Numbered from the stretch's first letter, positions 32,044 to 40,188 are shown. The stretch: DNA of 64,000 nucleotides from a virus (IMGVR_UViG_3300021139_001840:1-64000); one strand, 5' to 3'. The notes: generated by a model not told the origin, from the sequence alone. Made by a program: numbers and translations.

Positions 32044-32922
32044 ATGACTTCACAAATTAACCCGAATAACATTAATGGCGCTTACCCAGTAGCTGGTCAG
32101 GACAATAATTCGCAAGGTTTTCGTGATAATTTCACGAACACTTCAACAAATTTTCAATACGCTGCAAATGAAATTACTGATTTGCAAAACAAAGCTATTG
32201 TAAACGCTCAATTGACAGGCGGTAGCGCATTGACTACACAAAATAACATGTTAAATTCGCCGTTGCTTAATGCCTTAATTAGTGATTTTGCCGCTACTAC
32301 TGTAAATTTGGGAGTGTTGTCAGGTACTGTTACAATTAACTATGTTTCAGGGCATTATCAAACTGTTACTACTGGGGCCAGTTTAACTTTAGGTTTTACT
32401 AATTTCCCCATCGCAGGCCAAATGGGATTGGTAACTGTACAAATTACCGTAACTGACATTGCTTATACTGTAACTTTCCCCACTGCCGTAAGTGTTAATA
32501 CAACAGGTGTTCAAGGATTAGATCCTGCCACAAACATAATGGAATTTGCGGCTACAGGAGTTTATACATTTACATTTGTAACTTCCGATGGCGGAACTAC
32601 TGTTACACTTTCACAAGCCAACCAATCGCTAACACCATTTAATGCCAGTAGTGAAAGTTTAGCTAGTGCCGGAGCTGCAAACTTGGCTGTTACCACAAGT
32701 TATTTTACCACAGCTGGTACAGCTACACTAGCCAATGGTGTTGAAGGACAAATCAAAGTGTTTACACAAACTTTTGCAGGTTCAATGGTAGTTACTGTTG
32801 CCACCCCAGGATGGGGCGGAGCCGGTCACATTACTTTAGGTTCAACTGGAACTGGTTGTACACTTCAATATACCAATTCAGCTTGGTGGTGTATTGGCAA
32901 CAATGGTTGTGTGTTTGCCTAA
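32044..32922 (+). CDS. Virion fibre/structural protein (INPNNINGAYPVAGQDNNSQGFRDNF family)
   Basis: 292 residues. The N-terminal INPNNINGAYPVAGQDNNSQ, followed by GFRDNFTNTSTNFQ, is a recognisable start of a structural family in T4-like aquatic phages. The rest is beta-rich (TVNLGVLSGTVTINY, ITVTDIAYTVTFPTAV). The C-terminus ends SAWWCIGNNGCVFA. Late promoter upstream. Exact position in the virion unknown. Confidence 0.78.
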   Translation: MTSQINPNNINGAYPVAGQDNNSQGFRDNFTNTSTNFQYAANEITDLQNKAIVNAQLTGGSALTTQNNMLNSPLLNALISDFAATTVNLGVLSGTVTINYVSGHYQTVTTGASLTLGFTNFPIAGQMGLVTVQITVTDIAYTVTFPTAVSVNTTGVQGLDPATNIMEFAATGVYTFTFVTSDGGTTVTLSQANQSLTPFNASSESLASAGAANLAVTTSYFTTAGTATLANGVEGQIKVFTQTFAGSMVVTVATPGWGGAGHITLGSTGTGCTLQYTNSAWWCIGNNGCVFA

Positions 32923-32931
32923 TCAAAACTA

Positions 32932-32960
32932 TTGATTTACTGACAAAAATCCTATACAAT
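32932..32960 (+). promoter_or_regulatory. Sigma70-type promoter TTGATT-17-TACAAT, leaderless
   Basis: -35 at 32932-32937 and -10 at 32955-32960. ATG 32967 is the predicted +1. Confidence 0.78.
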
Positions 32961-32966
32961 TAGGAT

Positions 32967-33200
32967 ATGGACTACCCCGAACACCCACTAATTCCTAGCC
33001 TTGATGCTCTCACTACCGAAGAGCTCAGTGAAAAAATCACTGAATTAAATAAAAAACTTGCAATTGCTTATCGTATTGGCAATAATGATTTATGTAATCA
33101 ATTGCGTATGTCATTGAACACTTATCAAACCAAATACACACAAAAAATGCGTACCGATCAAACCGGTACCGATTTTAATGGAATCATAGATATTTCATGA
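32967..33200 (+). CDS. Small conserved phage protein
   Basis: 77 residues. LTTEELSEKITELNKKLAIAYRIGNNDLCNQLRMSLNTYQTKY is a helical hairpin pattern seen in T4-like phage genomes. Starts exactly at the predicted transcription start. Its stop overlaps the next gene by four bases (ATGA). Function unknown. Confidence 0.7.
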   Translation: MDYPEHPLIPSLDALTTEELSEKITELNKKLAIAYRIGNNDLCNQLRMSLNTYQTKYTQKMRTDQTGTDFNGIIDIS

Positions 33201-33814
33201 ATGTGAGAATACAATTCCCTGTAAACTTTACAGCAGGCATTTTTTATAATGGAAAAATGCAAATGAACAATTACACAGCTAAAATTTACATGATGACTAA
33301 TACTCCAGATGGAGATGCCAACAATGTAGCATTTGAACGTGTAAAGCATTTTATCTACAATGAACTTGATAGTTCTATTTTTATTAGCAGTGAGTATGAA
33401 GAGCAATGTAAAAAATATTTAGAAGCTGGAATTAAAATTACTACGTTTCCCGGAGATCCTGTAGACCAACTAGTGGGTATTATGCTGCATTTTAAATTAT
33501 CTGCCATTGCGGAAGAACGACTCCTTGTTGGCGAGGTGGAATTAAGCAGCGTACTTGGTGATGGATTGATTTATGTACACAGTGAAATTGAAAATATAAA
33601 TGATGTAGAAGTACCTGAATGGTGGGATACTGTGGATTTGGTACATTGTGACACGGACTTGATTGATTCCGATAAAATTGTTACAATGCATCACAGTAGC
33701 GTTTGGCGTGAATTAGACCTACAATGGCCCGATATCAAAGACGTTGCCATTGATAAAGAGGAAGAAAACACAGTGGTATTTGCTGATTTTAAACGAAAAG
33801 ATGAAACAGAATAA
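33197..33814 (+). CDS. Hypothetical phage protein
   Basis: 205 residues beginning in an ATGA overlap. Mixed alpha/beta; YTAKIYMMTNTPDGDANNVAFERVKHFIYNELDSSIFI and GDPVDQLVGIMLHFKLSAIAEERLLV are the likely conserved parts. The C-terminus is acidic. No catalytic motif recognised. Coupled to the DnaE-like fragment gene downstream. Confidence 0.65.
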   Translation: MNVRIQFPVNFTAGIFYNGKMQMNNYTAKIYMMTNTPDGDANNVAFERVKHFIYNELDSSIFISSEYEEQCKKYLEAGIKITTFPGDPVDQLVGIMLHFKLSAIAEERLLVGEVELSSVLGDGLIYVHSEIENINDVEVPEWWDTVDLVHCDTDLIDSDKIVTMHHSSVWRELDLQWPDIKDVAIDKEEENTVVFADFKRKDETE

Positions 33815-34319
33815 TTACGGTGAAATGATTTTTGACAACAACGATGTAGCTGATTTGCTTATGCAAGGTCGTGAAGTTGAATCATTAAATGGCATGTTAG
33901 TAGACAGCACAGTTAATATTGAAAAAATAGTTGAATTTGTAGAAGACTTTCCCAACAAATTCGTTTATTATAATTATGTTGATGATGCACTTATTCCAGA
34001 ATGGGATCATGTACAACAACAAAACTGGCATATGCCACAAGCGTACAAAGATTTAGACATTGCCGAATATATTTTGTCTTTATGTAGTAATGAAACAGAG
34101 TTACAAAGATGCGCTGAAGAATTGCTATTATATCAGGAACGTGATTTATTCAATTTACTCAAATATTTGAAGTATTTGGTAGATTTAATGACCAAAAATC
34201 ATGTAATTTGGGGAGTTGGTCGCGGTAGCTCCACAGCTTCATATGTACTTTATAAATTAGGCGTACATAAAATTGACTCAATTTTTTACAAATTAAATAT
34301 CAACGAATTTTTACGTTAA
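33801..34319 (+). CDS. DnaE-palm-like fragment protein
   Basis: 172 residues from ATG 33801, overlapping the upstream gene by 14 bases. The C-terminus, KNHVIWGVGRGSSTASYVLYKLGVHKIDSIFYKLNINEFLR, aligns with the conserved PolIII alpha (DnaE) motif GxGRGSAAGSLVAYxLGITDxDPLxYxLLFERFL. The catalytic Asp block that follows in DnaE is absent because the protein ends there. It may be a domesticated polymerase III fragment. Function unknown. Confidence 0.6.
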   Translation: MKQNNYGEMIFDNNDVADLLMQGREVESLNGMLVDSTVNIEKIVEFVEDFPNKFVYYNYVDDALIPEWDHVQQQNWHMPQAYKDLDIAEYILSLCSNETELQRCAEELLLYQERDLFNLLKYLKYLVDLMTKNHVIWGVGRGSSTASYVLYKLGVHKIDSIFYKLNINEFLR

Positions 34320-34322
34320 ATA
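34316..34322 (+). promoter_or_regulatory. Possible late promoter TTAAATA
   Basis: Overlaps the upstream stop, 25 bases before ATG 34347, which has TTAGGAG. Confidence 0.4.
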
Positions 34323-34346
34323 CAACGAGAATTTAGGAGAAAGATT

Positions 34347-34736
34347 ATGACACAAAAAATTTACAAAAGTTCCAGAGGTAAAACAATTGATATGGGCGCT
34401 CTACGTCTTCAAAATGAACACGTTCGTGCTGTTGGTAATATGAGTGTTAATGCCCGCGGAGATCGTATTGACGCCCAAGGCAAAGTAATAGATTCAAAAA
34501 GTCAGCAAGTAACACGACGTATTCAACGTCAAACTAATGTAACCGAAGGACCGGTACATACAAGCAGTCGCGATGCTGCCGCACATCAACCTGCTCCTAC
34601 AGTAGTAAAAGCTCCTGTTGCTCCTGTAGTAGAAAATATTCCCGTTGAATCGGTCTCTGATTCAACGGATCCTAAAGAAACTGGCGGCTTGGCTGGTGCC
34701 ATTGCTCGTTCCAAAAAACAAAAAGAAACAAAATGA
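34347..34736 (+). CDS. Conserved T4-like phage protein with Pro/Ala-rich tail
   Basis: 129 residues. The N-terminus IYKSSRGKTIDMGALRLQNEHVRAVGNMSVNARGDRID is a pattern conserved in T4-like phages of aquatic bacteria. The C-terminal half is disordered and Pro/Val/Ala-rich. Good TTAGGAG site. A possible virion or assembly protein; function unknown. Overlaps the co-chaperonin gene by 4 bases. Confidence 0.65.
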   Translation: MTQKIYKSSRGKTIDMGALRLQNEHVRAVGNMSVNARGDRIDAQGKVIDSKSQQVTRRIQRQTNVTEGPVHTSSRDAAAHQPAPTVVKAPVAPVVENIPVESVSDSTDPKETGGLAGAIARSKKQKETK

Positions 34737-35128
34737 AACCAGCATTTTCACCACACAAGTTACGCAAGGAACAAATTGTAGCAGTAAAAGATCATATCCT
34801 AGTTTCAGATATGGCATTCGATGTGCGTATTACTAACGGTGGTATTTGGTTGCCAAACGATAACGGCAAAGGACATGGTATTCGCCCACGATGGGGTCGC
34901 GTTTATGCCGTGGGTCCTAAACAACAAGATGTAAAAGTTGGGCAATGGATTCTAGTTGAACATGGGCGTTGGACTCGTGGCTTGGAAATCGAAGATGAAA
35001 CGGGCGAGCGTACAATTCGCAAGGTTGATCCAAAATGTATTATGATGGTGTCCGATGAAAAAGAATGCCCAGACGTTGAAGGCATCTCTAGTGCGGTACA
35101 CATCGAAAAACAAGAAATGCCAACTTAA
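34733..35128 (+). CDS. GroES/gp31-like co-chaperonin
   Basis: 131 residues. HILVSDMAFDVRITNGGIWLPNDNGKGHGIRPRWGRVYAVGPKQQDVKVGQWILVEHGRWTRG matches the GroES fold: the first strand, the mobile-loop position (TNGGIWLP), and the VGPKQ-VKVGQWILVEHG core. T4 gp31 replaces GroES to let GroEL fold the major capsid protein; the same role is expected here. The mobile-loop hydrophobic IWL would contact GroEL. Confidence 0.75.
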   Translation: MKPAFSPHKLRKEQIVAVKDHILVSDMAFDVRITNGGIWLPNDNGKGHGIRPRWGRVYAVGPKQQDVKVGQWILVEHGRWTRGLEIEDETGERTIRKVDPKCIMMVSDEKECPDVEGISSAVHIEKQEMPT

Positions 35129-35138
35129 CCAAAGTTTA

Positions 35139-35167
35139 TTGTAAAATAGGGTATTAGACAATATAAT
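35139..35167 (+). promoter_or_regulatory. Sigma70-type promoter TTGTAA-17-TATAAT, near-leaderless
   Basis: -35 at 35139-35144, -10 at 35162-35167. ATG 35175 is eight bases after the -10, within one base of the predicted +1. Confidence 0.75.
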
Positions 35168-35174
35168 ATACTTT

Positions 35175-35441
35175 ATGAAACAAGAAAAATGTACAGCTTG
35201 TGGGCAATTTCCAAAAATTAATTGTAATTGGAAACAAGGTCGATGCCCACATTTGCCACCATTAATTAAAGGAACTGTTATGAATCATAGAAATATTAGC
35301 CTCATTAAAAGTGTATTTAGAATTGTGGCTGGTCTAGCACTTGCTGGCGGTGGGTGGCTAGAAATGAATCCATATATTCAAGCGGCTGGGTACATACTAG
35401 TGTTTGCTGAAATTTTAGGAATTGCCGAGGAATTGGTTTAA
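35175..35441 (+). CDS. Zn-ribbon-like plus membrane protein, possible nested start
   Basis: 88 residues. The N-terminal part, KCTACGQFPKINCNWKQGRCPHLPP, has a CxxC...C...C/H cluster. The rest, MNHRNISLIKSVFRIVAGLALAGGGWLEMNPYIQAAGYILVFAEILGI, is a two-segment membrane protein. An internal in-frame ATG at 35280 has its own AAAGGA at ideal spacing, so a 53-residue short form is likely made too. The long form fits the leaderless promoter. Confidence 0.65.
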   Translation: MKQEKCTACGQFPKINCNWKQGRCPHLPPLIKGTVMNHRNISLIKSVFRIVAGLALAGGGWLEMNPYIQAAGYILVFAEILGIAEELV

Positions 35442-35617
35442 TGGCTTTAGGTGGTGATGGCGGCAAAGGTCATGGGCGCAGACCACAGCTTGCGCCAAAT
35501 GACGTAGTTGAATCAAACTGGGAAAAAATATTTGGAACTAAAAAGCCCGACCCTAATAATAAAAAACAACCGCATAAGGAAAATATAAATGCAATCCCTT
35601 TGGACAGAAAAATTTAG
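35441..35617 (+). CDS. Small conserved phage protein
   Basis: 58 residues (MALGGDGGKGHGRRPQLAP to LDRKI), starting on the last base of the previous stop and overlapping the clamp-loader gene by 29 bases. Contains VVESNWEKIFGTKKPDP. Basic and probably unstructured. The pattern is familiar from T4-like phages. Function unknown. Confidence 0.55.
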   Translation: MALGGDGGKGHGRRPQLAPNDVVESNWEKIFGTKKPDPNNKKQPHKENINAIPLDRKI

Positions 35618-36509
35618 ACCTAATACCACAGAAGGTTATGTGTTTACAGACGAAAGTCAACGGCAACAAGTTTTAGCATGGATTAAACAAGGTAGTATTC
35701 CTCACTTGTTATTATCCGGCAGTCCTGGCACAGGCAAAACTACATTAGCCAAACTTCTAATCAACGAGTTAGGTGTAGATGAATATGATGTTATGTCTGC
35801 TAATGGATCTAAAGATGCTCGCAAAGTTGAATGGATTGACAAACTAATTGGATTTTGTAGTACTATGCCATTTGGTAAGTTTAAAGTGGTACTAATTGAT
35901 GAAGCTGACTATATGAATATTAATTCTGTACAGCCAGCACTTCGTAACTTAATGGAAGACTATGCTGAATCAGTTCGTTTTATATTAACTTGTAATTATC
36001 CCAACAAAATTATGCCGGCCATACATAGTCGTTGTCAAGGTTTCCATATTGAAAAAACAGATATTACAGAGTTTACTGCTCGTGTAGCAACTGTATTAGT
36101 GACTGAGGAAGTTGAATTTGATTTAGACACACTAGATTCTTATGTGCGTGCCACTTACCCAGACTTGCGCAAATGTTTAAATTTAGTACAACCCAATAGC
36201 ATGACCGGCACTTTAGTTAAACCAGGCGACAATGATCAGTCAGTTAAAGATTGGAAGCTAGACGCTGTAGCATTATTTAAAGCTGGTAAAATTATAGAAG
36301 CTAGGAAACTGATGTGTAGTCAAGCAAGTACTGAAGACATGGATTCCATGTTTAGATGGATGTACGATAATTTGGATTTGTGGAGCACGGATACGCACAA
36401 GCAAGATCAAGCAATTATAATCATACGCAATGGTCTAATAAATGTGCCTCTAGTCAGTGATCAAGAAATTAATATTTCGGCAACACTTACGGAATTATGC
36501 CAACTATGA
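35589..36509 (+). CDS. 44: Clamp-loader ATPase subunit, gp44-like
   Basis: 306 residues (T4 gp44 has 319). Starts SLWTEKFRPNTTEGYVF as RFC-family subunits do. Walker A SGSPGTGKTT (about 43-52), Walker B VVLIDEADY (D104-D107), sensor-like ILTCNYPNKI, and the arginine finger in HSRCQ (R148). It loads the sliding clamp for DNA replication and late transcription. AAGGA is upstream of the start. No gp62-type subunit is recognised next to it. Confidence 0.93.
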   Translation: MQSLWTEKFRPNTTEGYVFTDESQRQQVLAWIKQGSIPHLLLSGSPGTGKTTLAKLLINELGVDEYDVMSANGSKDARKVEWIDKLIGFCSTMPFGKFKVVLIDEADYMNINSVQPALRNLMEDYAESVRFILTCNYPNKIMPAIHSRCQGFHIEKTDITEFTARVATVLVTEEVEFDLDTLDSYVRATYPDLRKCLNLVQPNSMTGTLVKPGDNDQSVKDWKLDAVALFKAGKIIEARKLMCSQASTEDMDSMFRWMYDNLDLWSTDTHKQDQAIIIIRNGLINVPLVSDQEINISATLTELCQL

Positions 36510-36796
36510 GATATTTGTTTTTAACATACTATACGCAAGCTTCGGGTAAAATTGACGAAGCCATGACTGTGTCTAATAAAATTCGCACTCGAGACTGGCA
36601 AACAGTCAACGTTATATTAGATTTCAAGGAACAAAAAGTTATTAAAGCAGGAGTTAAAGATACTAGTATACCAAAAGATTGGGATCGTATTGTAGGATAC
36701 TATTATCCTTTTTACACTAAAATCTTTGAACGATTGTTTGAAGAAAACGGCCATGCCCTTAGTATTAAAGCAGATGCGCCTACAACAGAAAGTTAG
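36506..36796 (+). CDS. Conserved small phage protein downstream of the clamp loader
   Basis: 96 residues from ATG 36506 in an ATGA overlap with gp44; an in-frame ATG at 36497 is less likely. MRYLFLTYYTQASGKIDEAMTVSNKIRTRDWQTVNVILDFKEQKVIKA and PKDWDRIVGYYYPFY are a pattern familiar from T4-like aquatic phages. The position next to gp44 suggests a replication-linked role, but gp62 similarity cannot be claimed. Confidence 0.7.
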   Translation: MRYLFLTYYTQASGKIDEAMTVSNKIRTRDWQTVNVILDFKEQKVIKAGVKDTSIPKDWDRIVGYYYPFYTKIFERLFEENGHALSIKADAPTTES

Positions 36797-36814
36797 TAAA
36801 CACTAACATATCGT

Positions 36815-36843
36815 TTGACTTTTAATTCATTTTACATTATAAT
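36815..36843 (+). promoter_or_regulatory. Sigma70-type promoter TTGACT-17-TATAAT, leaderless
   Basis: -35 at 36815-36820 and -10 at 36838-36843. ATG 36850 is exactly the predicted +1. Confidence 0.88.
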
Positions 36844-36849
36844 AGTAAT

Positions 36850-37461
36850 ATGAAATCAAAATATAGAAACAGAAAAAAATTAATCCTAACTGATGCTGAC
36901 GGCTGTTTGCTGGATTGGGAGTGGGCTTTTAATGTATGGATGCAAGAACATGGTTTTGAAGAAGTTGCTGGGTCCAAATTAAACTATGACATGGCTATAC
37001 GCTATGGTATTCCTAGAGAACAAGTAGTAAAGCTGATACGCATTTTTAATGAATCTGCGGCTATTGGATTTCTTCCTGCCCAGCGCGATGCTATGTACTA
37101 TGTCAAACGGTTAGTCGAAGAACACGGATATAAATTCCATTGTATTACTTCGTTAAGTCTAGATCCTAATGCGCAAAGACTTCGTGAGATGAATCTAAGT
37201 AAGTTGTTCGGTGAACATACATTTGAACGTATCGTATGTTTAGATACCGGAGCGCACAAAGATGACGCACTAGAAGAATATGAAGGCACTGGCCTCGTTT
37301 GGATTGAGGACAAGCCAGAGAATGCTGAGGCCGGATATAAGTACGGATTAAATTCCCTACTTATAGAACATGGTCATAATTTTGAATATGCCCATCCGCA
37401 TATTAAATTAGTTAAAAATTGGAAACATATTTATAGTATAATTACAGGAGAACAGGGTTAA
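36850..37461 (+). CDS. HAD-superfamily phosphatase-like protein
   Basis: 203 residues. HAD motif I is LTDADGCLLDWEWAF (nucleophile and acid in DADG); motif II is the Ser/Thr in CITSLSLDPN; the motif III/IV region is GLVWIEDKPENA. A cytoplasmic phosphohydrolase acting on a nucleotide or sugar phosphate is likely. No ribosome-binding site; starts at the predicted transcription start. Its 3' end overlaps the minus-strand GIY-YIG gene by 20 bases. Confidence 0.75.
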   Translation: MKSKYRNRKKLILTDADGCLLDWEWAFNVWMQEHGFEEVAGSKLNYDMAIRYGIPREQVVKLIRIFNESAAIGFLPAQRDAMYYVKRLVEEHGYKFHCITSLSLDPNAQRLREMNLSKLFGEHTFERIVCLDTGAHKDDALEEYEGTGLVWIEDKPENAEAGYKYGLNSLLIEHGHNFEYAHPHIKLVKNWKHIYSIITGEQG

Positions 37462-38071
37462 GTTTGCAATTATCATTGTGCCATCGTACTAAGTGACTTG
37501 GTTGAAACATTCCGTTACAATGAATACACTTAAATCGTTCTCTGTTTTTTGCTTTATTGCTAAGTACAGCCCGATATTCTACCGATGATCTTGACTCTGC
37601 TTGTTTCTTAATATAATCTGGATCATTCCATAGAGCTTTTACGGAATTAGTAATATTATTAATTATCACTTTTCCAGCAGGAGTAGTATATCGAGTTTGC
37701 CTTTCAATTTTCATAGTGTTGTATTGATCTGTATCCTGCCAACGGGCTATAGCACTTTTATGTTGAAGATAACTTGATTGCTCAGTTGAATTATAACTTC
37801 TGCCAGTTCCACCTGATCGTAAATTATAACAGAGCGGATTGGATAAGTTTTCGTTAATAACTTTAATTTCCTGTTGATAGGCCTCACCCTCATTGTCAAA
37901 CTCAAACAGAGTTTCACGAACAAAGTTGTCTTTTCCGTATTTTTTGATTGCTTTTGCTAATAACGATCCAGACCCGTAATATCCGTCAAATGATTCTTTA
38001 GATTGATTATGTTTGCCAATGTAAAATTTTCCATTGACTAAATTTGTAGTTTTGTATATAATAAATATCAT
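37442..38071 (-). CDS. GIY-YIG homing endonuclease, minus strand
   Basis: 209 residues. The GIY-YIG core FIIYKTTNLVNGKFYIGKHNQ, the catalytic-region YYGSGSLLAKAIKKYGKDNF, and Glu in EIKVINENL followed by YNLRSGGTG place it with Seg/Mob-type nucleases. The C-terminal CIHCNGMF-x8-RWHNDNC looks like a small zinc finger for DNA binding. It has its own late promoter and a structured leader shared with the nuclease at 54148-54534. A mobile gene lying convergent to its neighbour. Confidence 0.88.
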   Translation of the reverse strand: MIFIIYKTTNLVNGKFYIGKHNQSKESFDGYYGSGSLLAKAIKKYGKDNFVRETLFEFDNEGEAYQQEIKVINENLSNPLCYNLRSGGTGRSYNSTEQSSYLQHKSAIARWQDTDQYNTMKIERQTRYTTPAGKVIINNITNSVKALWNDPDYIKKQAESRSSVEYRAVLSNKAKNRERFKCIHCNGMFQPSHLVRWHNDNCKLNPVLL

Positions 38072-38098
38072 TGCTGATTGCTCCTTTAAAGCGTTAGA

Positions 38099-38128
38099 GT
38101 CCCTGGGTGTTTCAGCACCGCGAGGGAC
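38099..38128 (-). other. Conserved structured RNA leader (copy A) of a GIY-YIG gene
   Basis: On the minus strand a 6-bp stem GUCCCU/AGGGAC encloses an internal loop CGC/C, a 4-bp stem GGUG/CACC and a CUGAAA hexaloop. The segment GCUUUAAAGGAGCAAUCAGC with the ribosome-binding site follows. Copy B at 54561-54590 keeps the exact geometry with compensatory pairs. Confidence 0.7.
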
Positions 38129-38133
38129 ATCTT

Positions 38134-38140
38134 TATTTAG
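38134..38140 (-). promoter_or_regulatory. T4-type late promoter CTAAATA for the GIY-YIG gene
   Basis: CTAAATA on the minus strand just upstream of the structured leader, 63 bases before the start codon. Confidence 0.6.
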
Positions 38141-38143
38141 TGC

Positions 38144-38941
38144 TTAATCGTACATCTTTAAGATATGCGTTATCATATGATGACGCTGAATATCCTTAGA
38201 TTCAAACTCGCATAGACTAATGCCCTTTACACCCCCTTTCTTAAGTCTGGTTAGGATGTCGGCTAAGCCGTTTTTTGCGCCGGTTCGATCGGTCTGTTCG
38301 GTGTCCCCTGTCACTACTATCTTACTGCCTTCGCCAATGCGTGTTAGAAGCATGACCATTTGAGCAGGGGTCATATTTTGAGCCTCGTCAGCGATGATAA
38401 ATGCTTTTTTTAGTGATCTGCCTCTCATAAACGACAACGGAGCAATTTCAATTTTCTGATCTTCGATCATCGCTGCAATGTCTTGCGGACGATAATACTC
38501 TCTCAGTATGTCTGTAATTGGTTTAATCCACGGGTCCATTTTTTGATTTAAGTCACCCGGTAAAAATCCGTGATTTTCGTTTTCAACAGAAACTGCTGGT
38601 CTAGTTAGTACTATGCGATCTACTTCTCCTTCTCTAAAGGCTTTTATTGCCGCCAGGACGGCAAGATATGTCTTGCCTGTGCCTGCCGGACCCGCTGTTA
38701 CGACAATATACTGACTATCGTCTTGTAAAGCCAATACTAACTTTTCCTGATTTCTAGTTCTGGGAACTATGTCAATCGGGCGTTGTTTTACTGGTTTAAC
38801 TTGGTCGAAGCGTATTGTGTTTTCTGGTTGTGCCATTTGGCGTTTTTGTGATTTTACTGCTCTGTGTCTACTCAATTTATACTCCATTGTAGTTGAGTTA
38901 CTTCCGACAGCACCTTGCTGTCCAAAGTATTTACGACCCAT
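38144..38941 (-). CDS. phoH: PhoH-like ATPase
   Basis: 265 residues. Walker A TAGPAGTGKTYLAV (about 82-95), RIVLTRPAVSVENENHGFLPGDL, Walker B AFIIADEAQNMTP, and GSKIVVTGDTEQTD form the full PhoH signature. PhoH is a common phage protein first linked to phosphate starvation and more recently to RNA helicase/RNase activity. The N-terminal 60 residues are basic and possibly nucleic-acid binding. It is on the minus strand, divergent from the late gene at 39054. Confidence 0.95.
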   Translation of the reverse strand: MGRKYFGQQGAVGSNSTTMEYKLSRHRAVKSQKRQMAQPENTIRFDQVKPVKQRPIDIVPRTRNQEKLVLALQDDSQYIVVTAGPAGTGKTYLAVLAAIKAFREGEVDRIVLTRPAVSVENENHGFLPGDLNQKMDPWIKPITDILREYYRPQDIAAMIEDQKIEIAPLSFMRGRSLKKAFIIADEAQNMTPAQMVMLLTRIGEGSKIVVTGDTEQTDRTGAKNGLADILTRLKKGGVKGISLCEFESKDIQRHHMITHILKMYD

Positions 38942-39038
38942 GATTTTTATATTCTATGGGTGTTAATAAGTGTAATAGATAGCATAAGTACATACCCAGG
39001 CCCCAAAAATTCAAAATAACCCTAACCTTTCCATTTAA

Positions 39039-39045
39039 CTAAATA
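39039..39045 (+). promoter_or_regulatory. T4-type late promoter CTAAATA
   Basis: Ends nine bases before ATG 39054, giving a predicted leader of about three bases. The divergent gap 38942-39038 holds nothing else clear. Confidence 0.6.
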
Positions 39046-39053
39046 ATAGTACC

Positions 39054-39644
39054 ATGGCAAACAAACCTTTCGACTCGGACATATTTAAAGACCATCAAGA
39101 TTATTGGCAGGTCGCTAAGAATATTAAAGATATCTACATGTCTGAAGGATCTTTATTAACTTTGCTGGATTTTGAGCGGGTTTTAGATTCGCTTGATTTA
39201 TATGCTTTTAAGAACTGGGATATTGGCGAGCTAGTTCAAGGCCCAACAATTACTAGATATAATGTGTCCTGTATATTTTTGTGGCCTGAGAATTTAATGC
39301 CCGATCCACGTGGCGCACGTAGATTACTTCCATTTGATTGCGAAGTAAAGTTTAAAAAAACTAACATGAAGATTCCTATTAAAATTGAGGATCCTACCGA
39401 CTATCGCCCAGGTACTAAGATTGCTAGAATTACCGAAAAGAAAATATGGCTAGTTGAAATTACTATGCCCAAGAGTTTAATGAGTGATATACGCACTGGC
39501 AGTATTGAAATGGAAGAACAAGAAATTGATTTGGCAGCTTTAGATAAAGCCTATACTCAAAATTTTGGAAAAGACCAACAACCTGATGAAACAGAAAATG
39601 AACAACAACCAGCACAACCACCAGCCCAACCACCAGCCCAATAA
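39054..39644 (+). CDS. Conserved late phage protein
   Basis: 196 residues. FKDHQDYWQVAKNIKDIYMSEGSLLTLLDFERVLDSLDLYAFKNWDIGELVQGPTITRYNVSCIFLWPENLMPDP is the probable conserved core, followed by WLVEITMPKSLMSDIRTG. The C-terminus is a Pro/Gln/Ala repeat (QPPAQPPAQ). Late promoter and no ribosome-binding site. Probably structural or assembly. The repeat region is also read in a second frame by the next gene. Confidence 0.65.
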   Translation: MANKPFDSDIFKDHQDYWQVAKNIKDIYMSEGSLLTLLDFERVLDSLDLYAFKNWDIGELVQGPTITRYNVSCIFLWPENLMPDPRGARRLLPFDCEVKFKKTNMKIPIKIEDPTDYRPGTKIARITEKKIWLVEITMPKSLMSDIRTGSIEMEEQEIDLAALDKAYTQNFGKDQQPDETENEQQPAQPPAQPPAQ

Positions 39645-40188
39645 CCCCAACTCTAATTTTATATTTGAAACTTTAACATATAAAGATATGGAAGGGTTGT
39701 TAAAACCTACAATTCATGTTGACGAGTTTACTTCCAAGATGGGCGAAGATGACGACATTATTGTTGTGTCATTTTTTGTTCGTGACGAAAAAGCCGCCAA
39801 AGACCTAATGAATTGGTTTGAAAAAGGCTATGATTTTGTTATTGACGCTGACCGTTCGCCAGGTGAAATTAAACCTAATCGTTACTTAGTATACGTTGAA
39901 ATTCGTCGACGCAGTACAGCAGGAGCACATGTACAACAATTATTAGATGATCTGGCAACGCTTACAGAATTTGAAGCAAAAGATTGGTCTATGATATATG
40001 GTGGCAAAGAAACGCCATTTAGTCAAGAAGAATTTGAGCGCATAGTTCCACTATCGCCAAAAGAATACCGTAAAGAACACGATGAAGATTTAAATGAAGT
40101 GCGTGTTGCTGCCGGGTTACCTCCTCGAACATTTTACGAGCAGGATGAGGACATTAAGGCTCTTCAAAGCGCCGCAGGAATATTATAA
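39586..40188 (+). CDS. Conserved late phage protein overlapping its neighbour
   Basis: 200 residues from ATG 39586 (another in-frame ATG at 39598). The first 59 bases overlap the previous gene in a different frame, encoding Asn/Gln/His-rich sequence (NHQPNHQPN). The core is FIFETLTYKDMEGLLKPTIHVDEFTSKMGEDDDIIVVSFFVRDEKAAKDLMNWFEKGYDFVIDADRSPGEIKPNRYLVYVEIRRR. No known domain recognised. Paired with the upstream gene; likely late assembly. Confidence 0.65.
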   Translation: MKQKMNNNQHNHQPNHQPNNPNSNFIFETLTYKDMEGLLKPTIHVDEFTSKMGEDDDIIVVSFFVRDEKAAKDLMNWFEKGYDFVIDADRSPGEIKPNRYLVYVEIRRRSTAGAHVQQLLDDLATLTEFEAKDWSMIYGGKETPFSQEEFERIVPLSPKEYRKEHDEDLNEVRVAAGLPPRTFYEQDEDIKALQSAAGIL

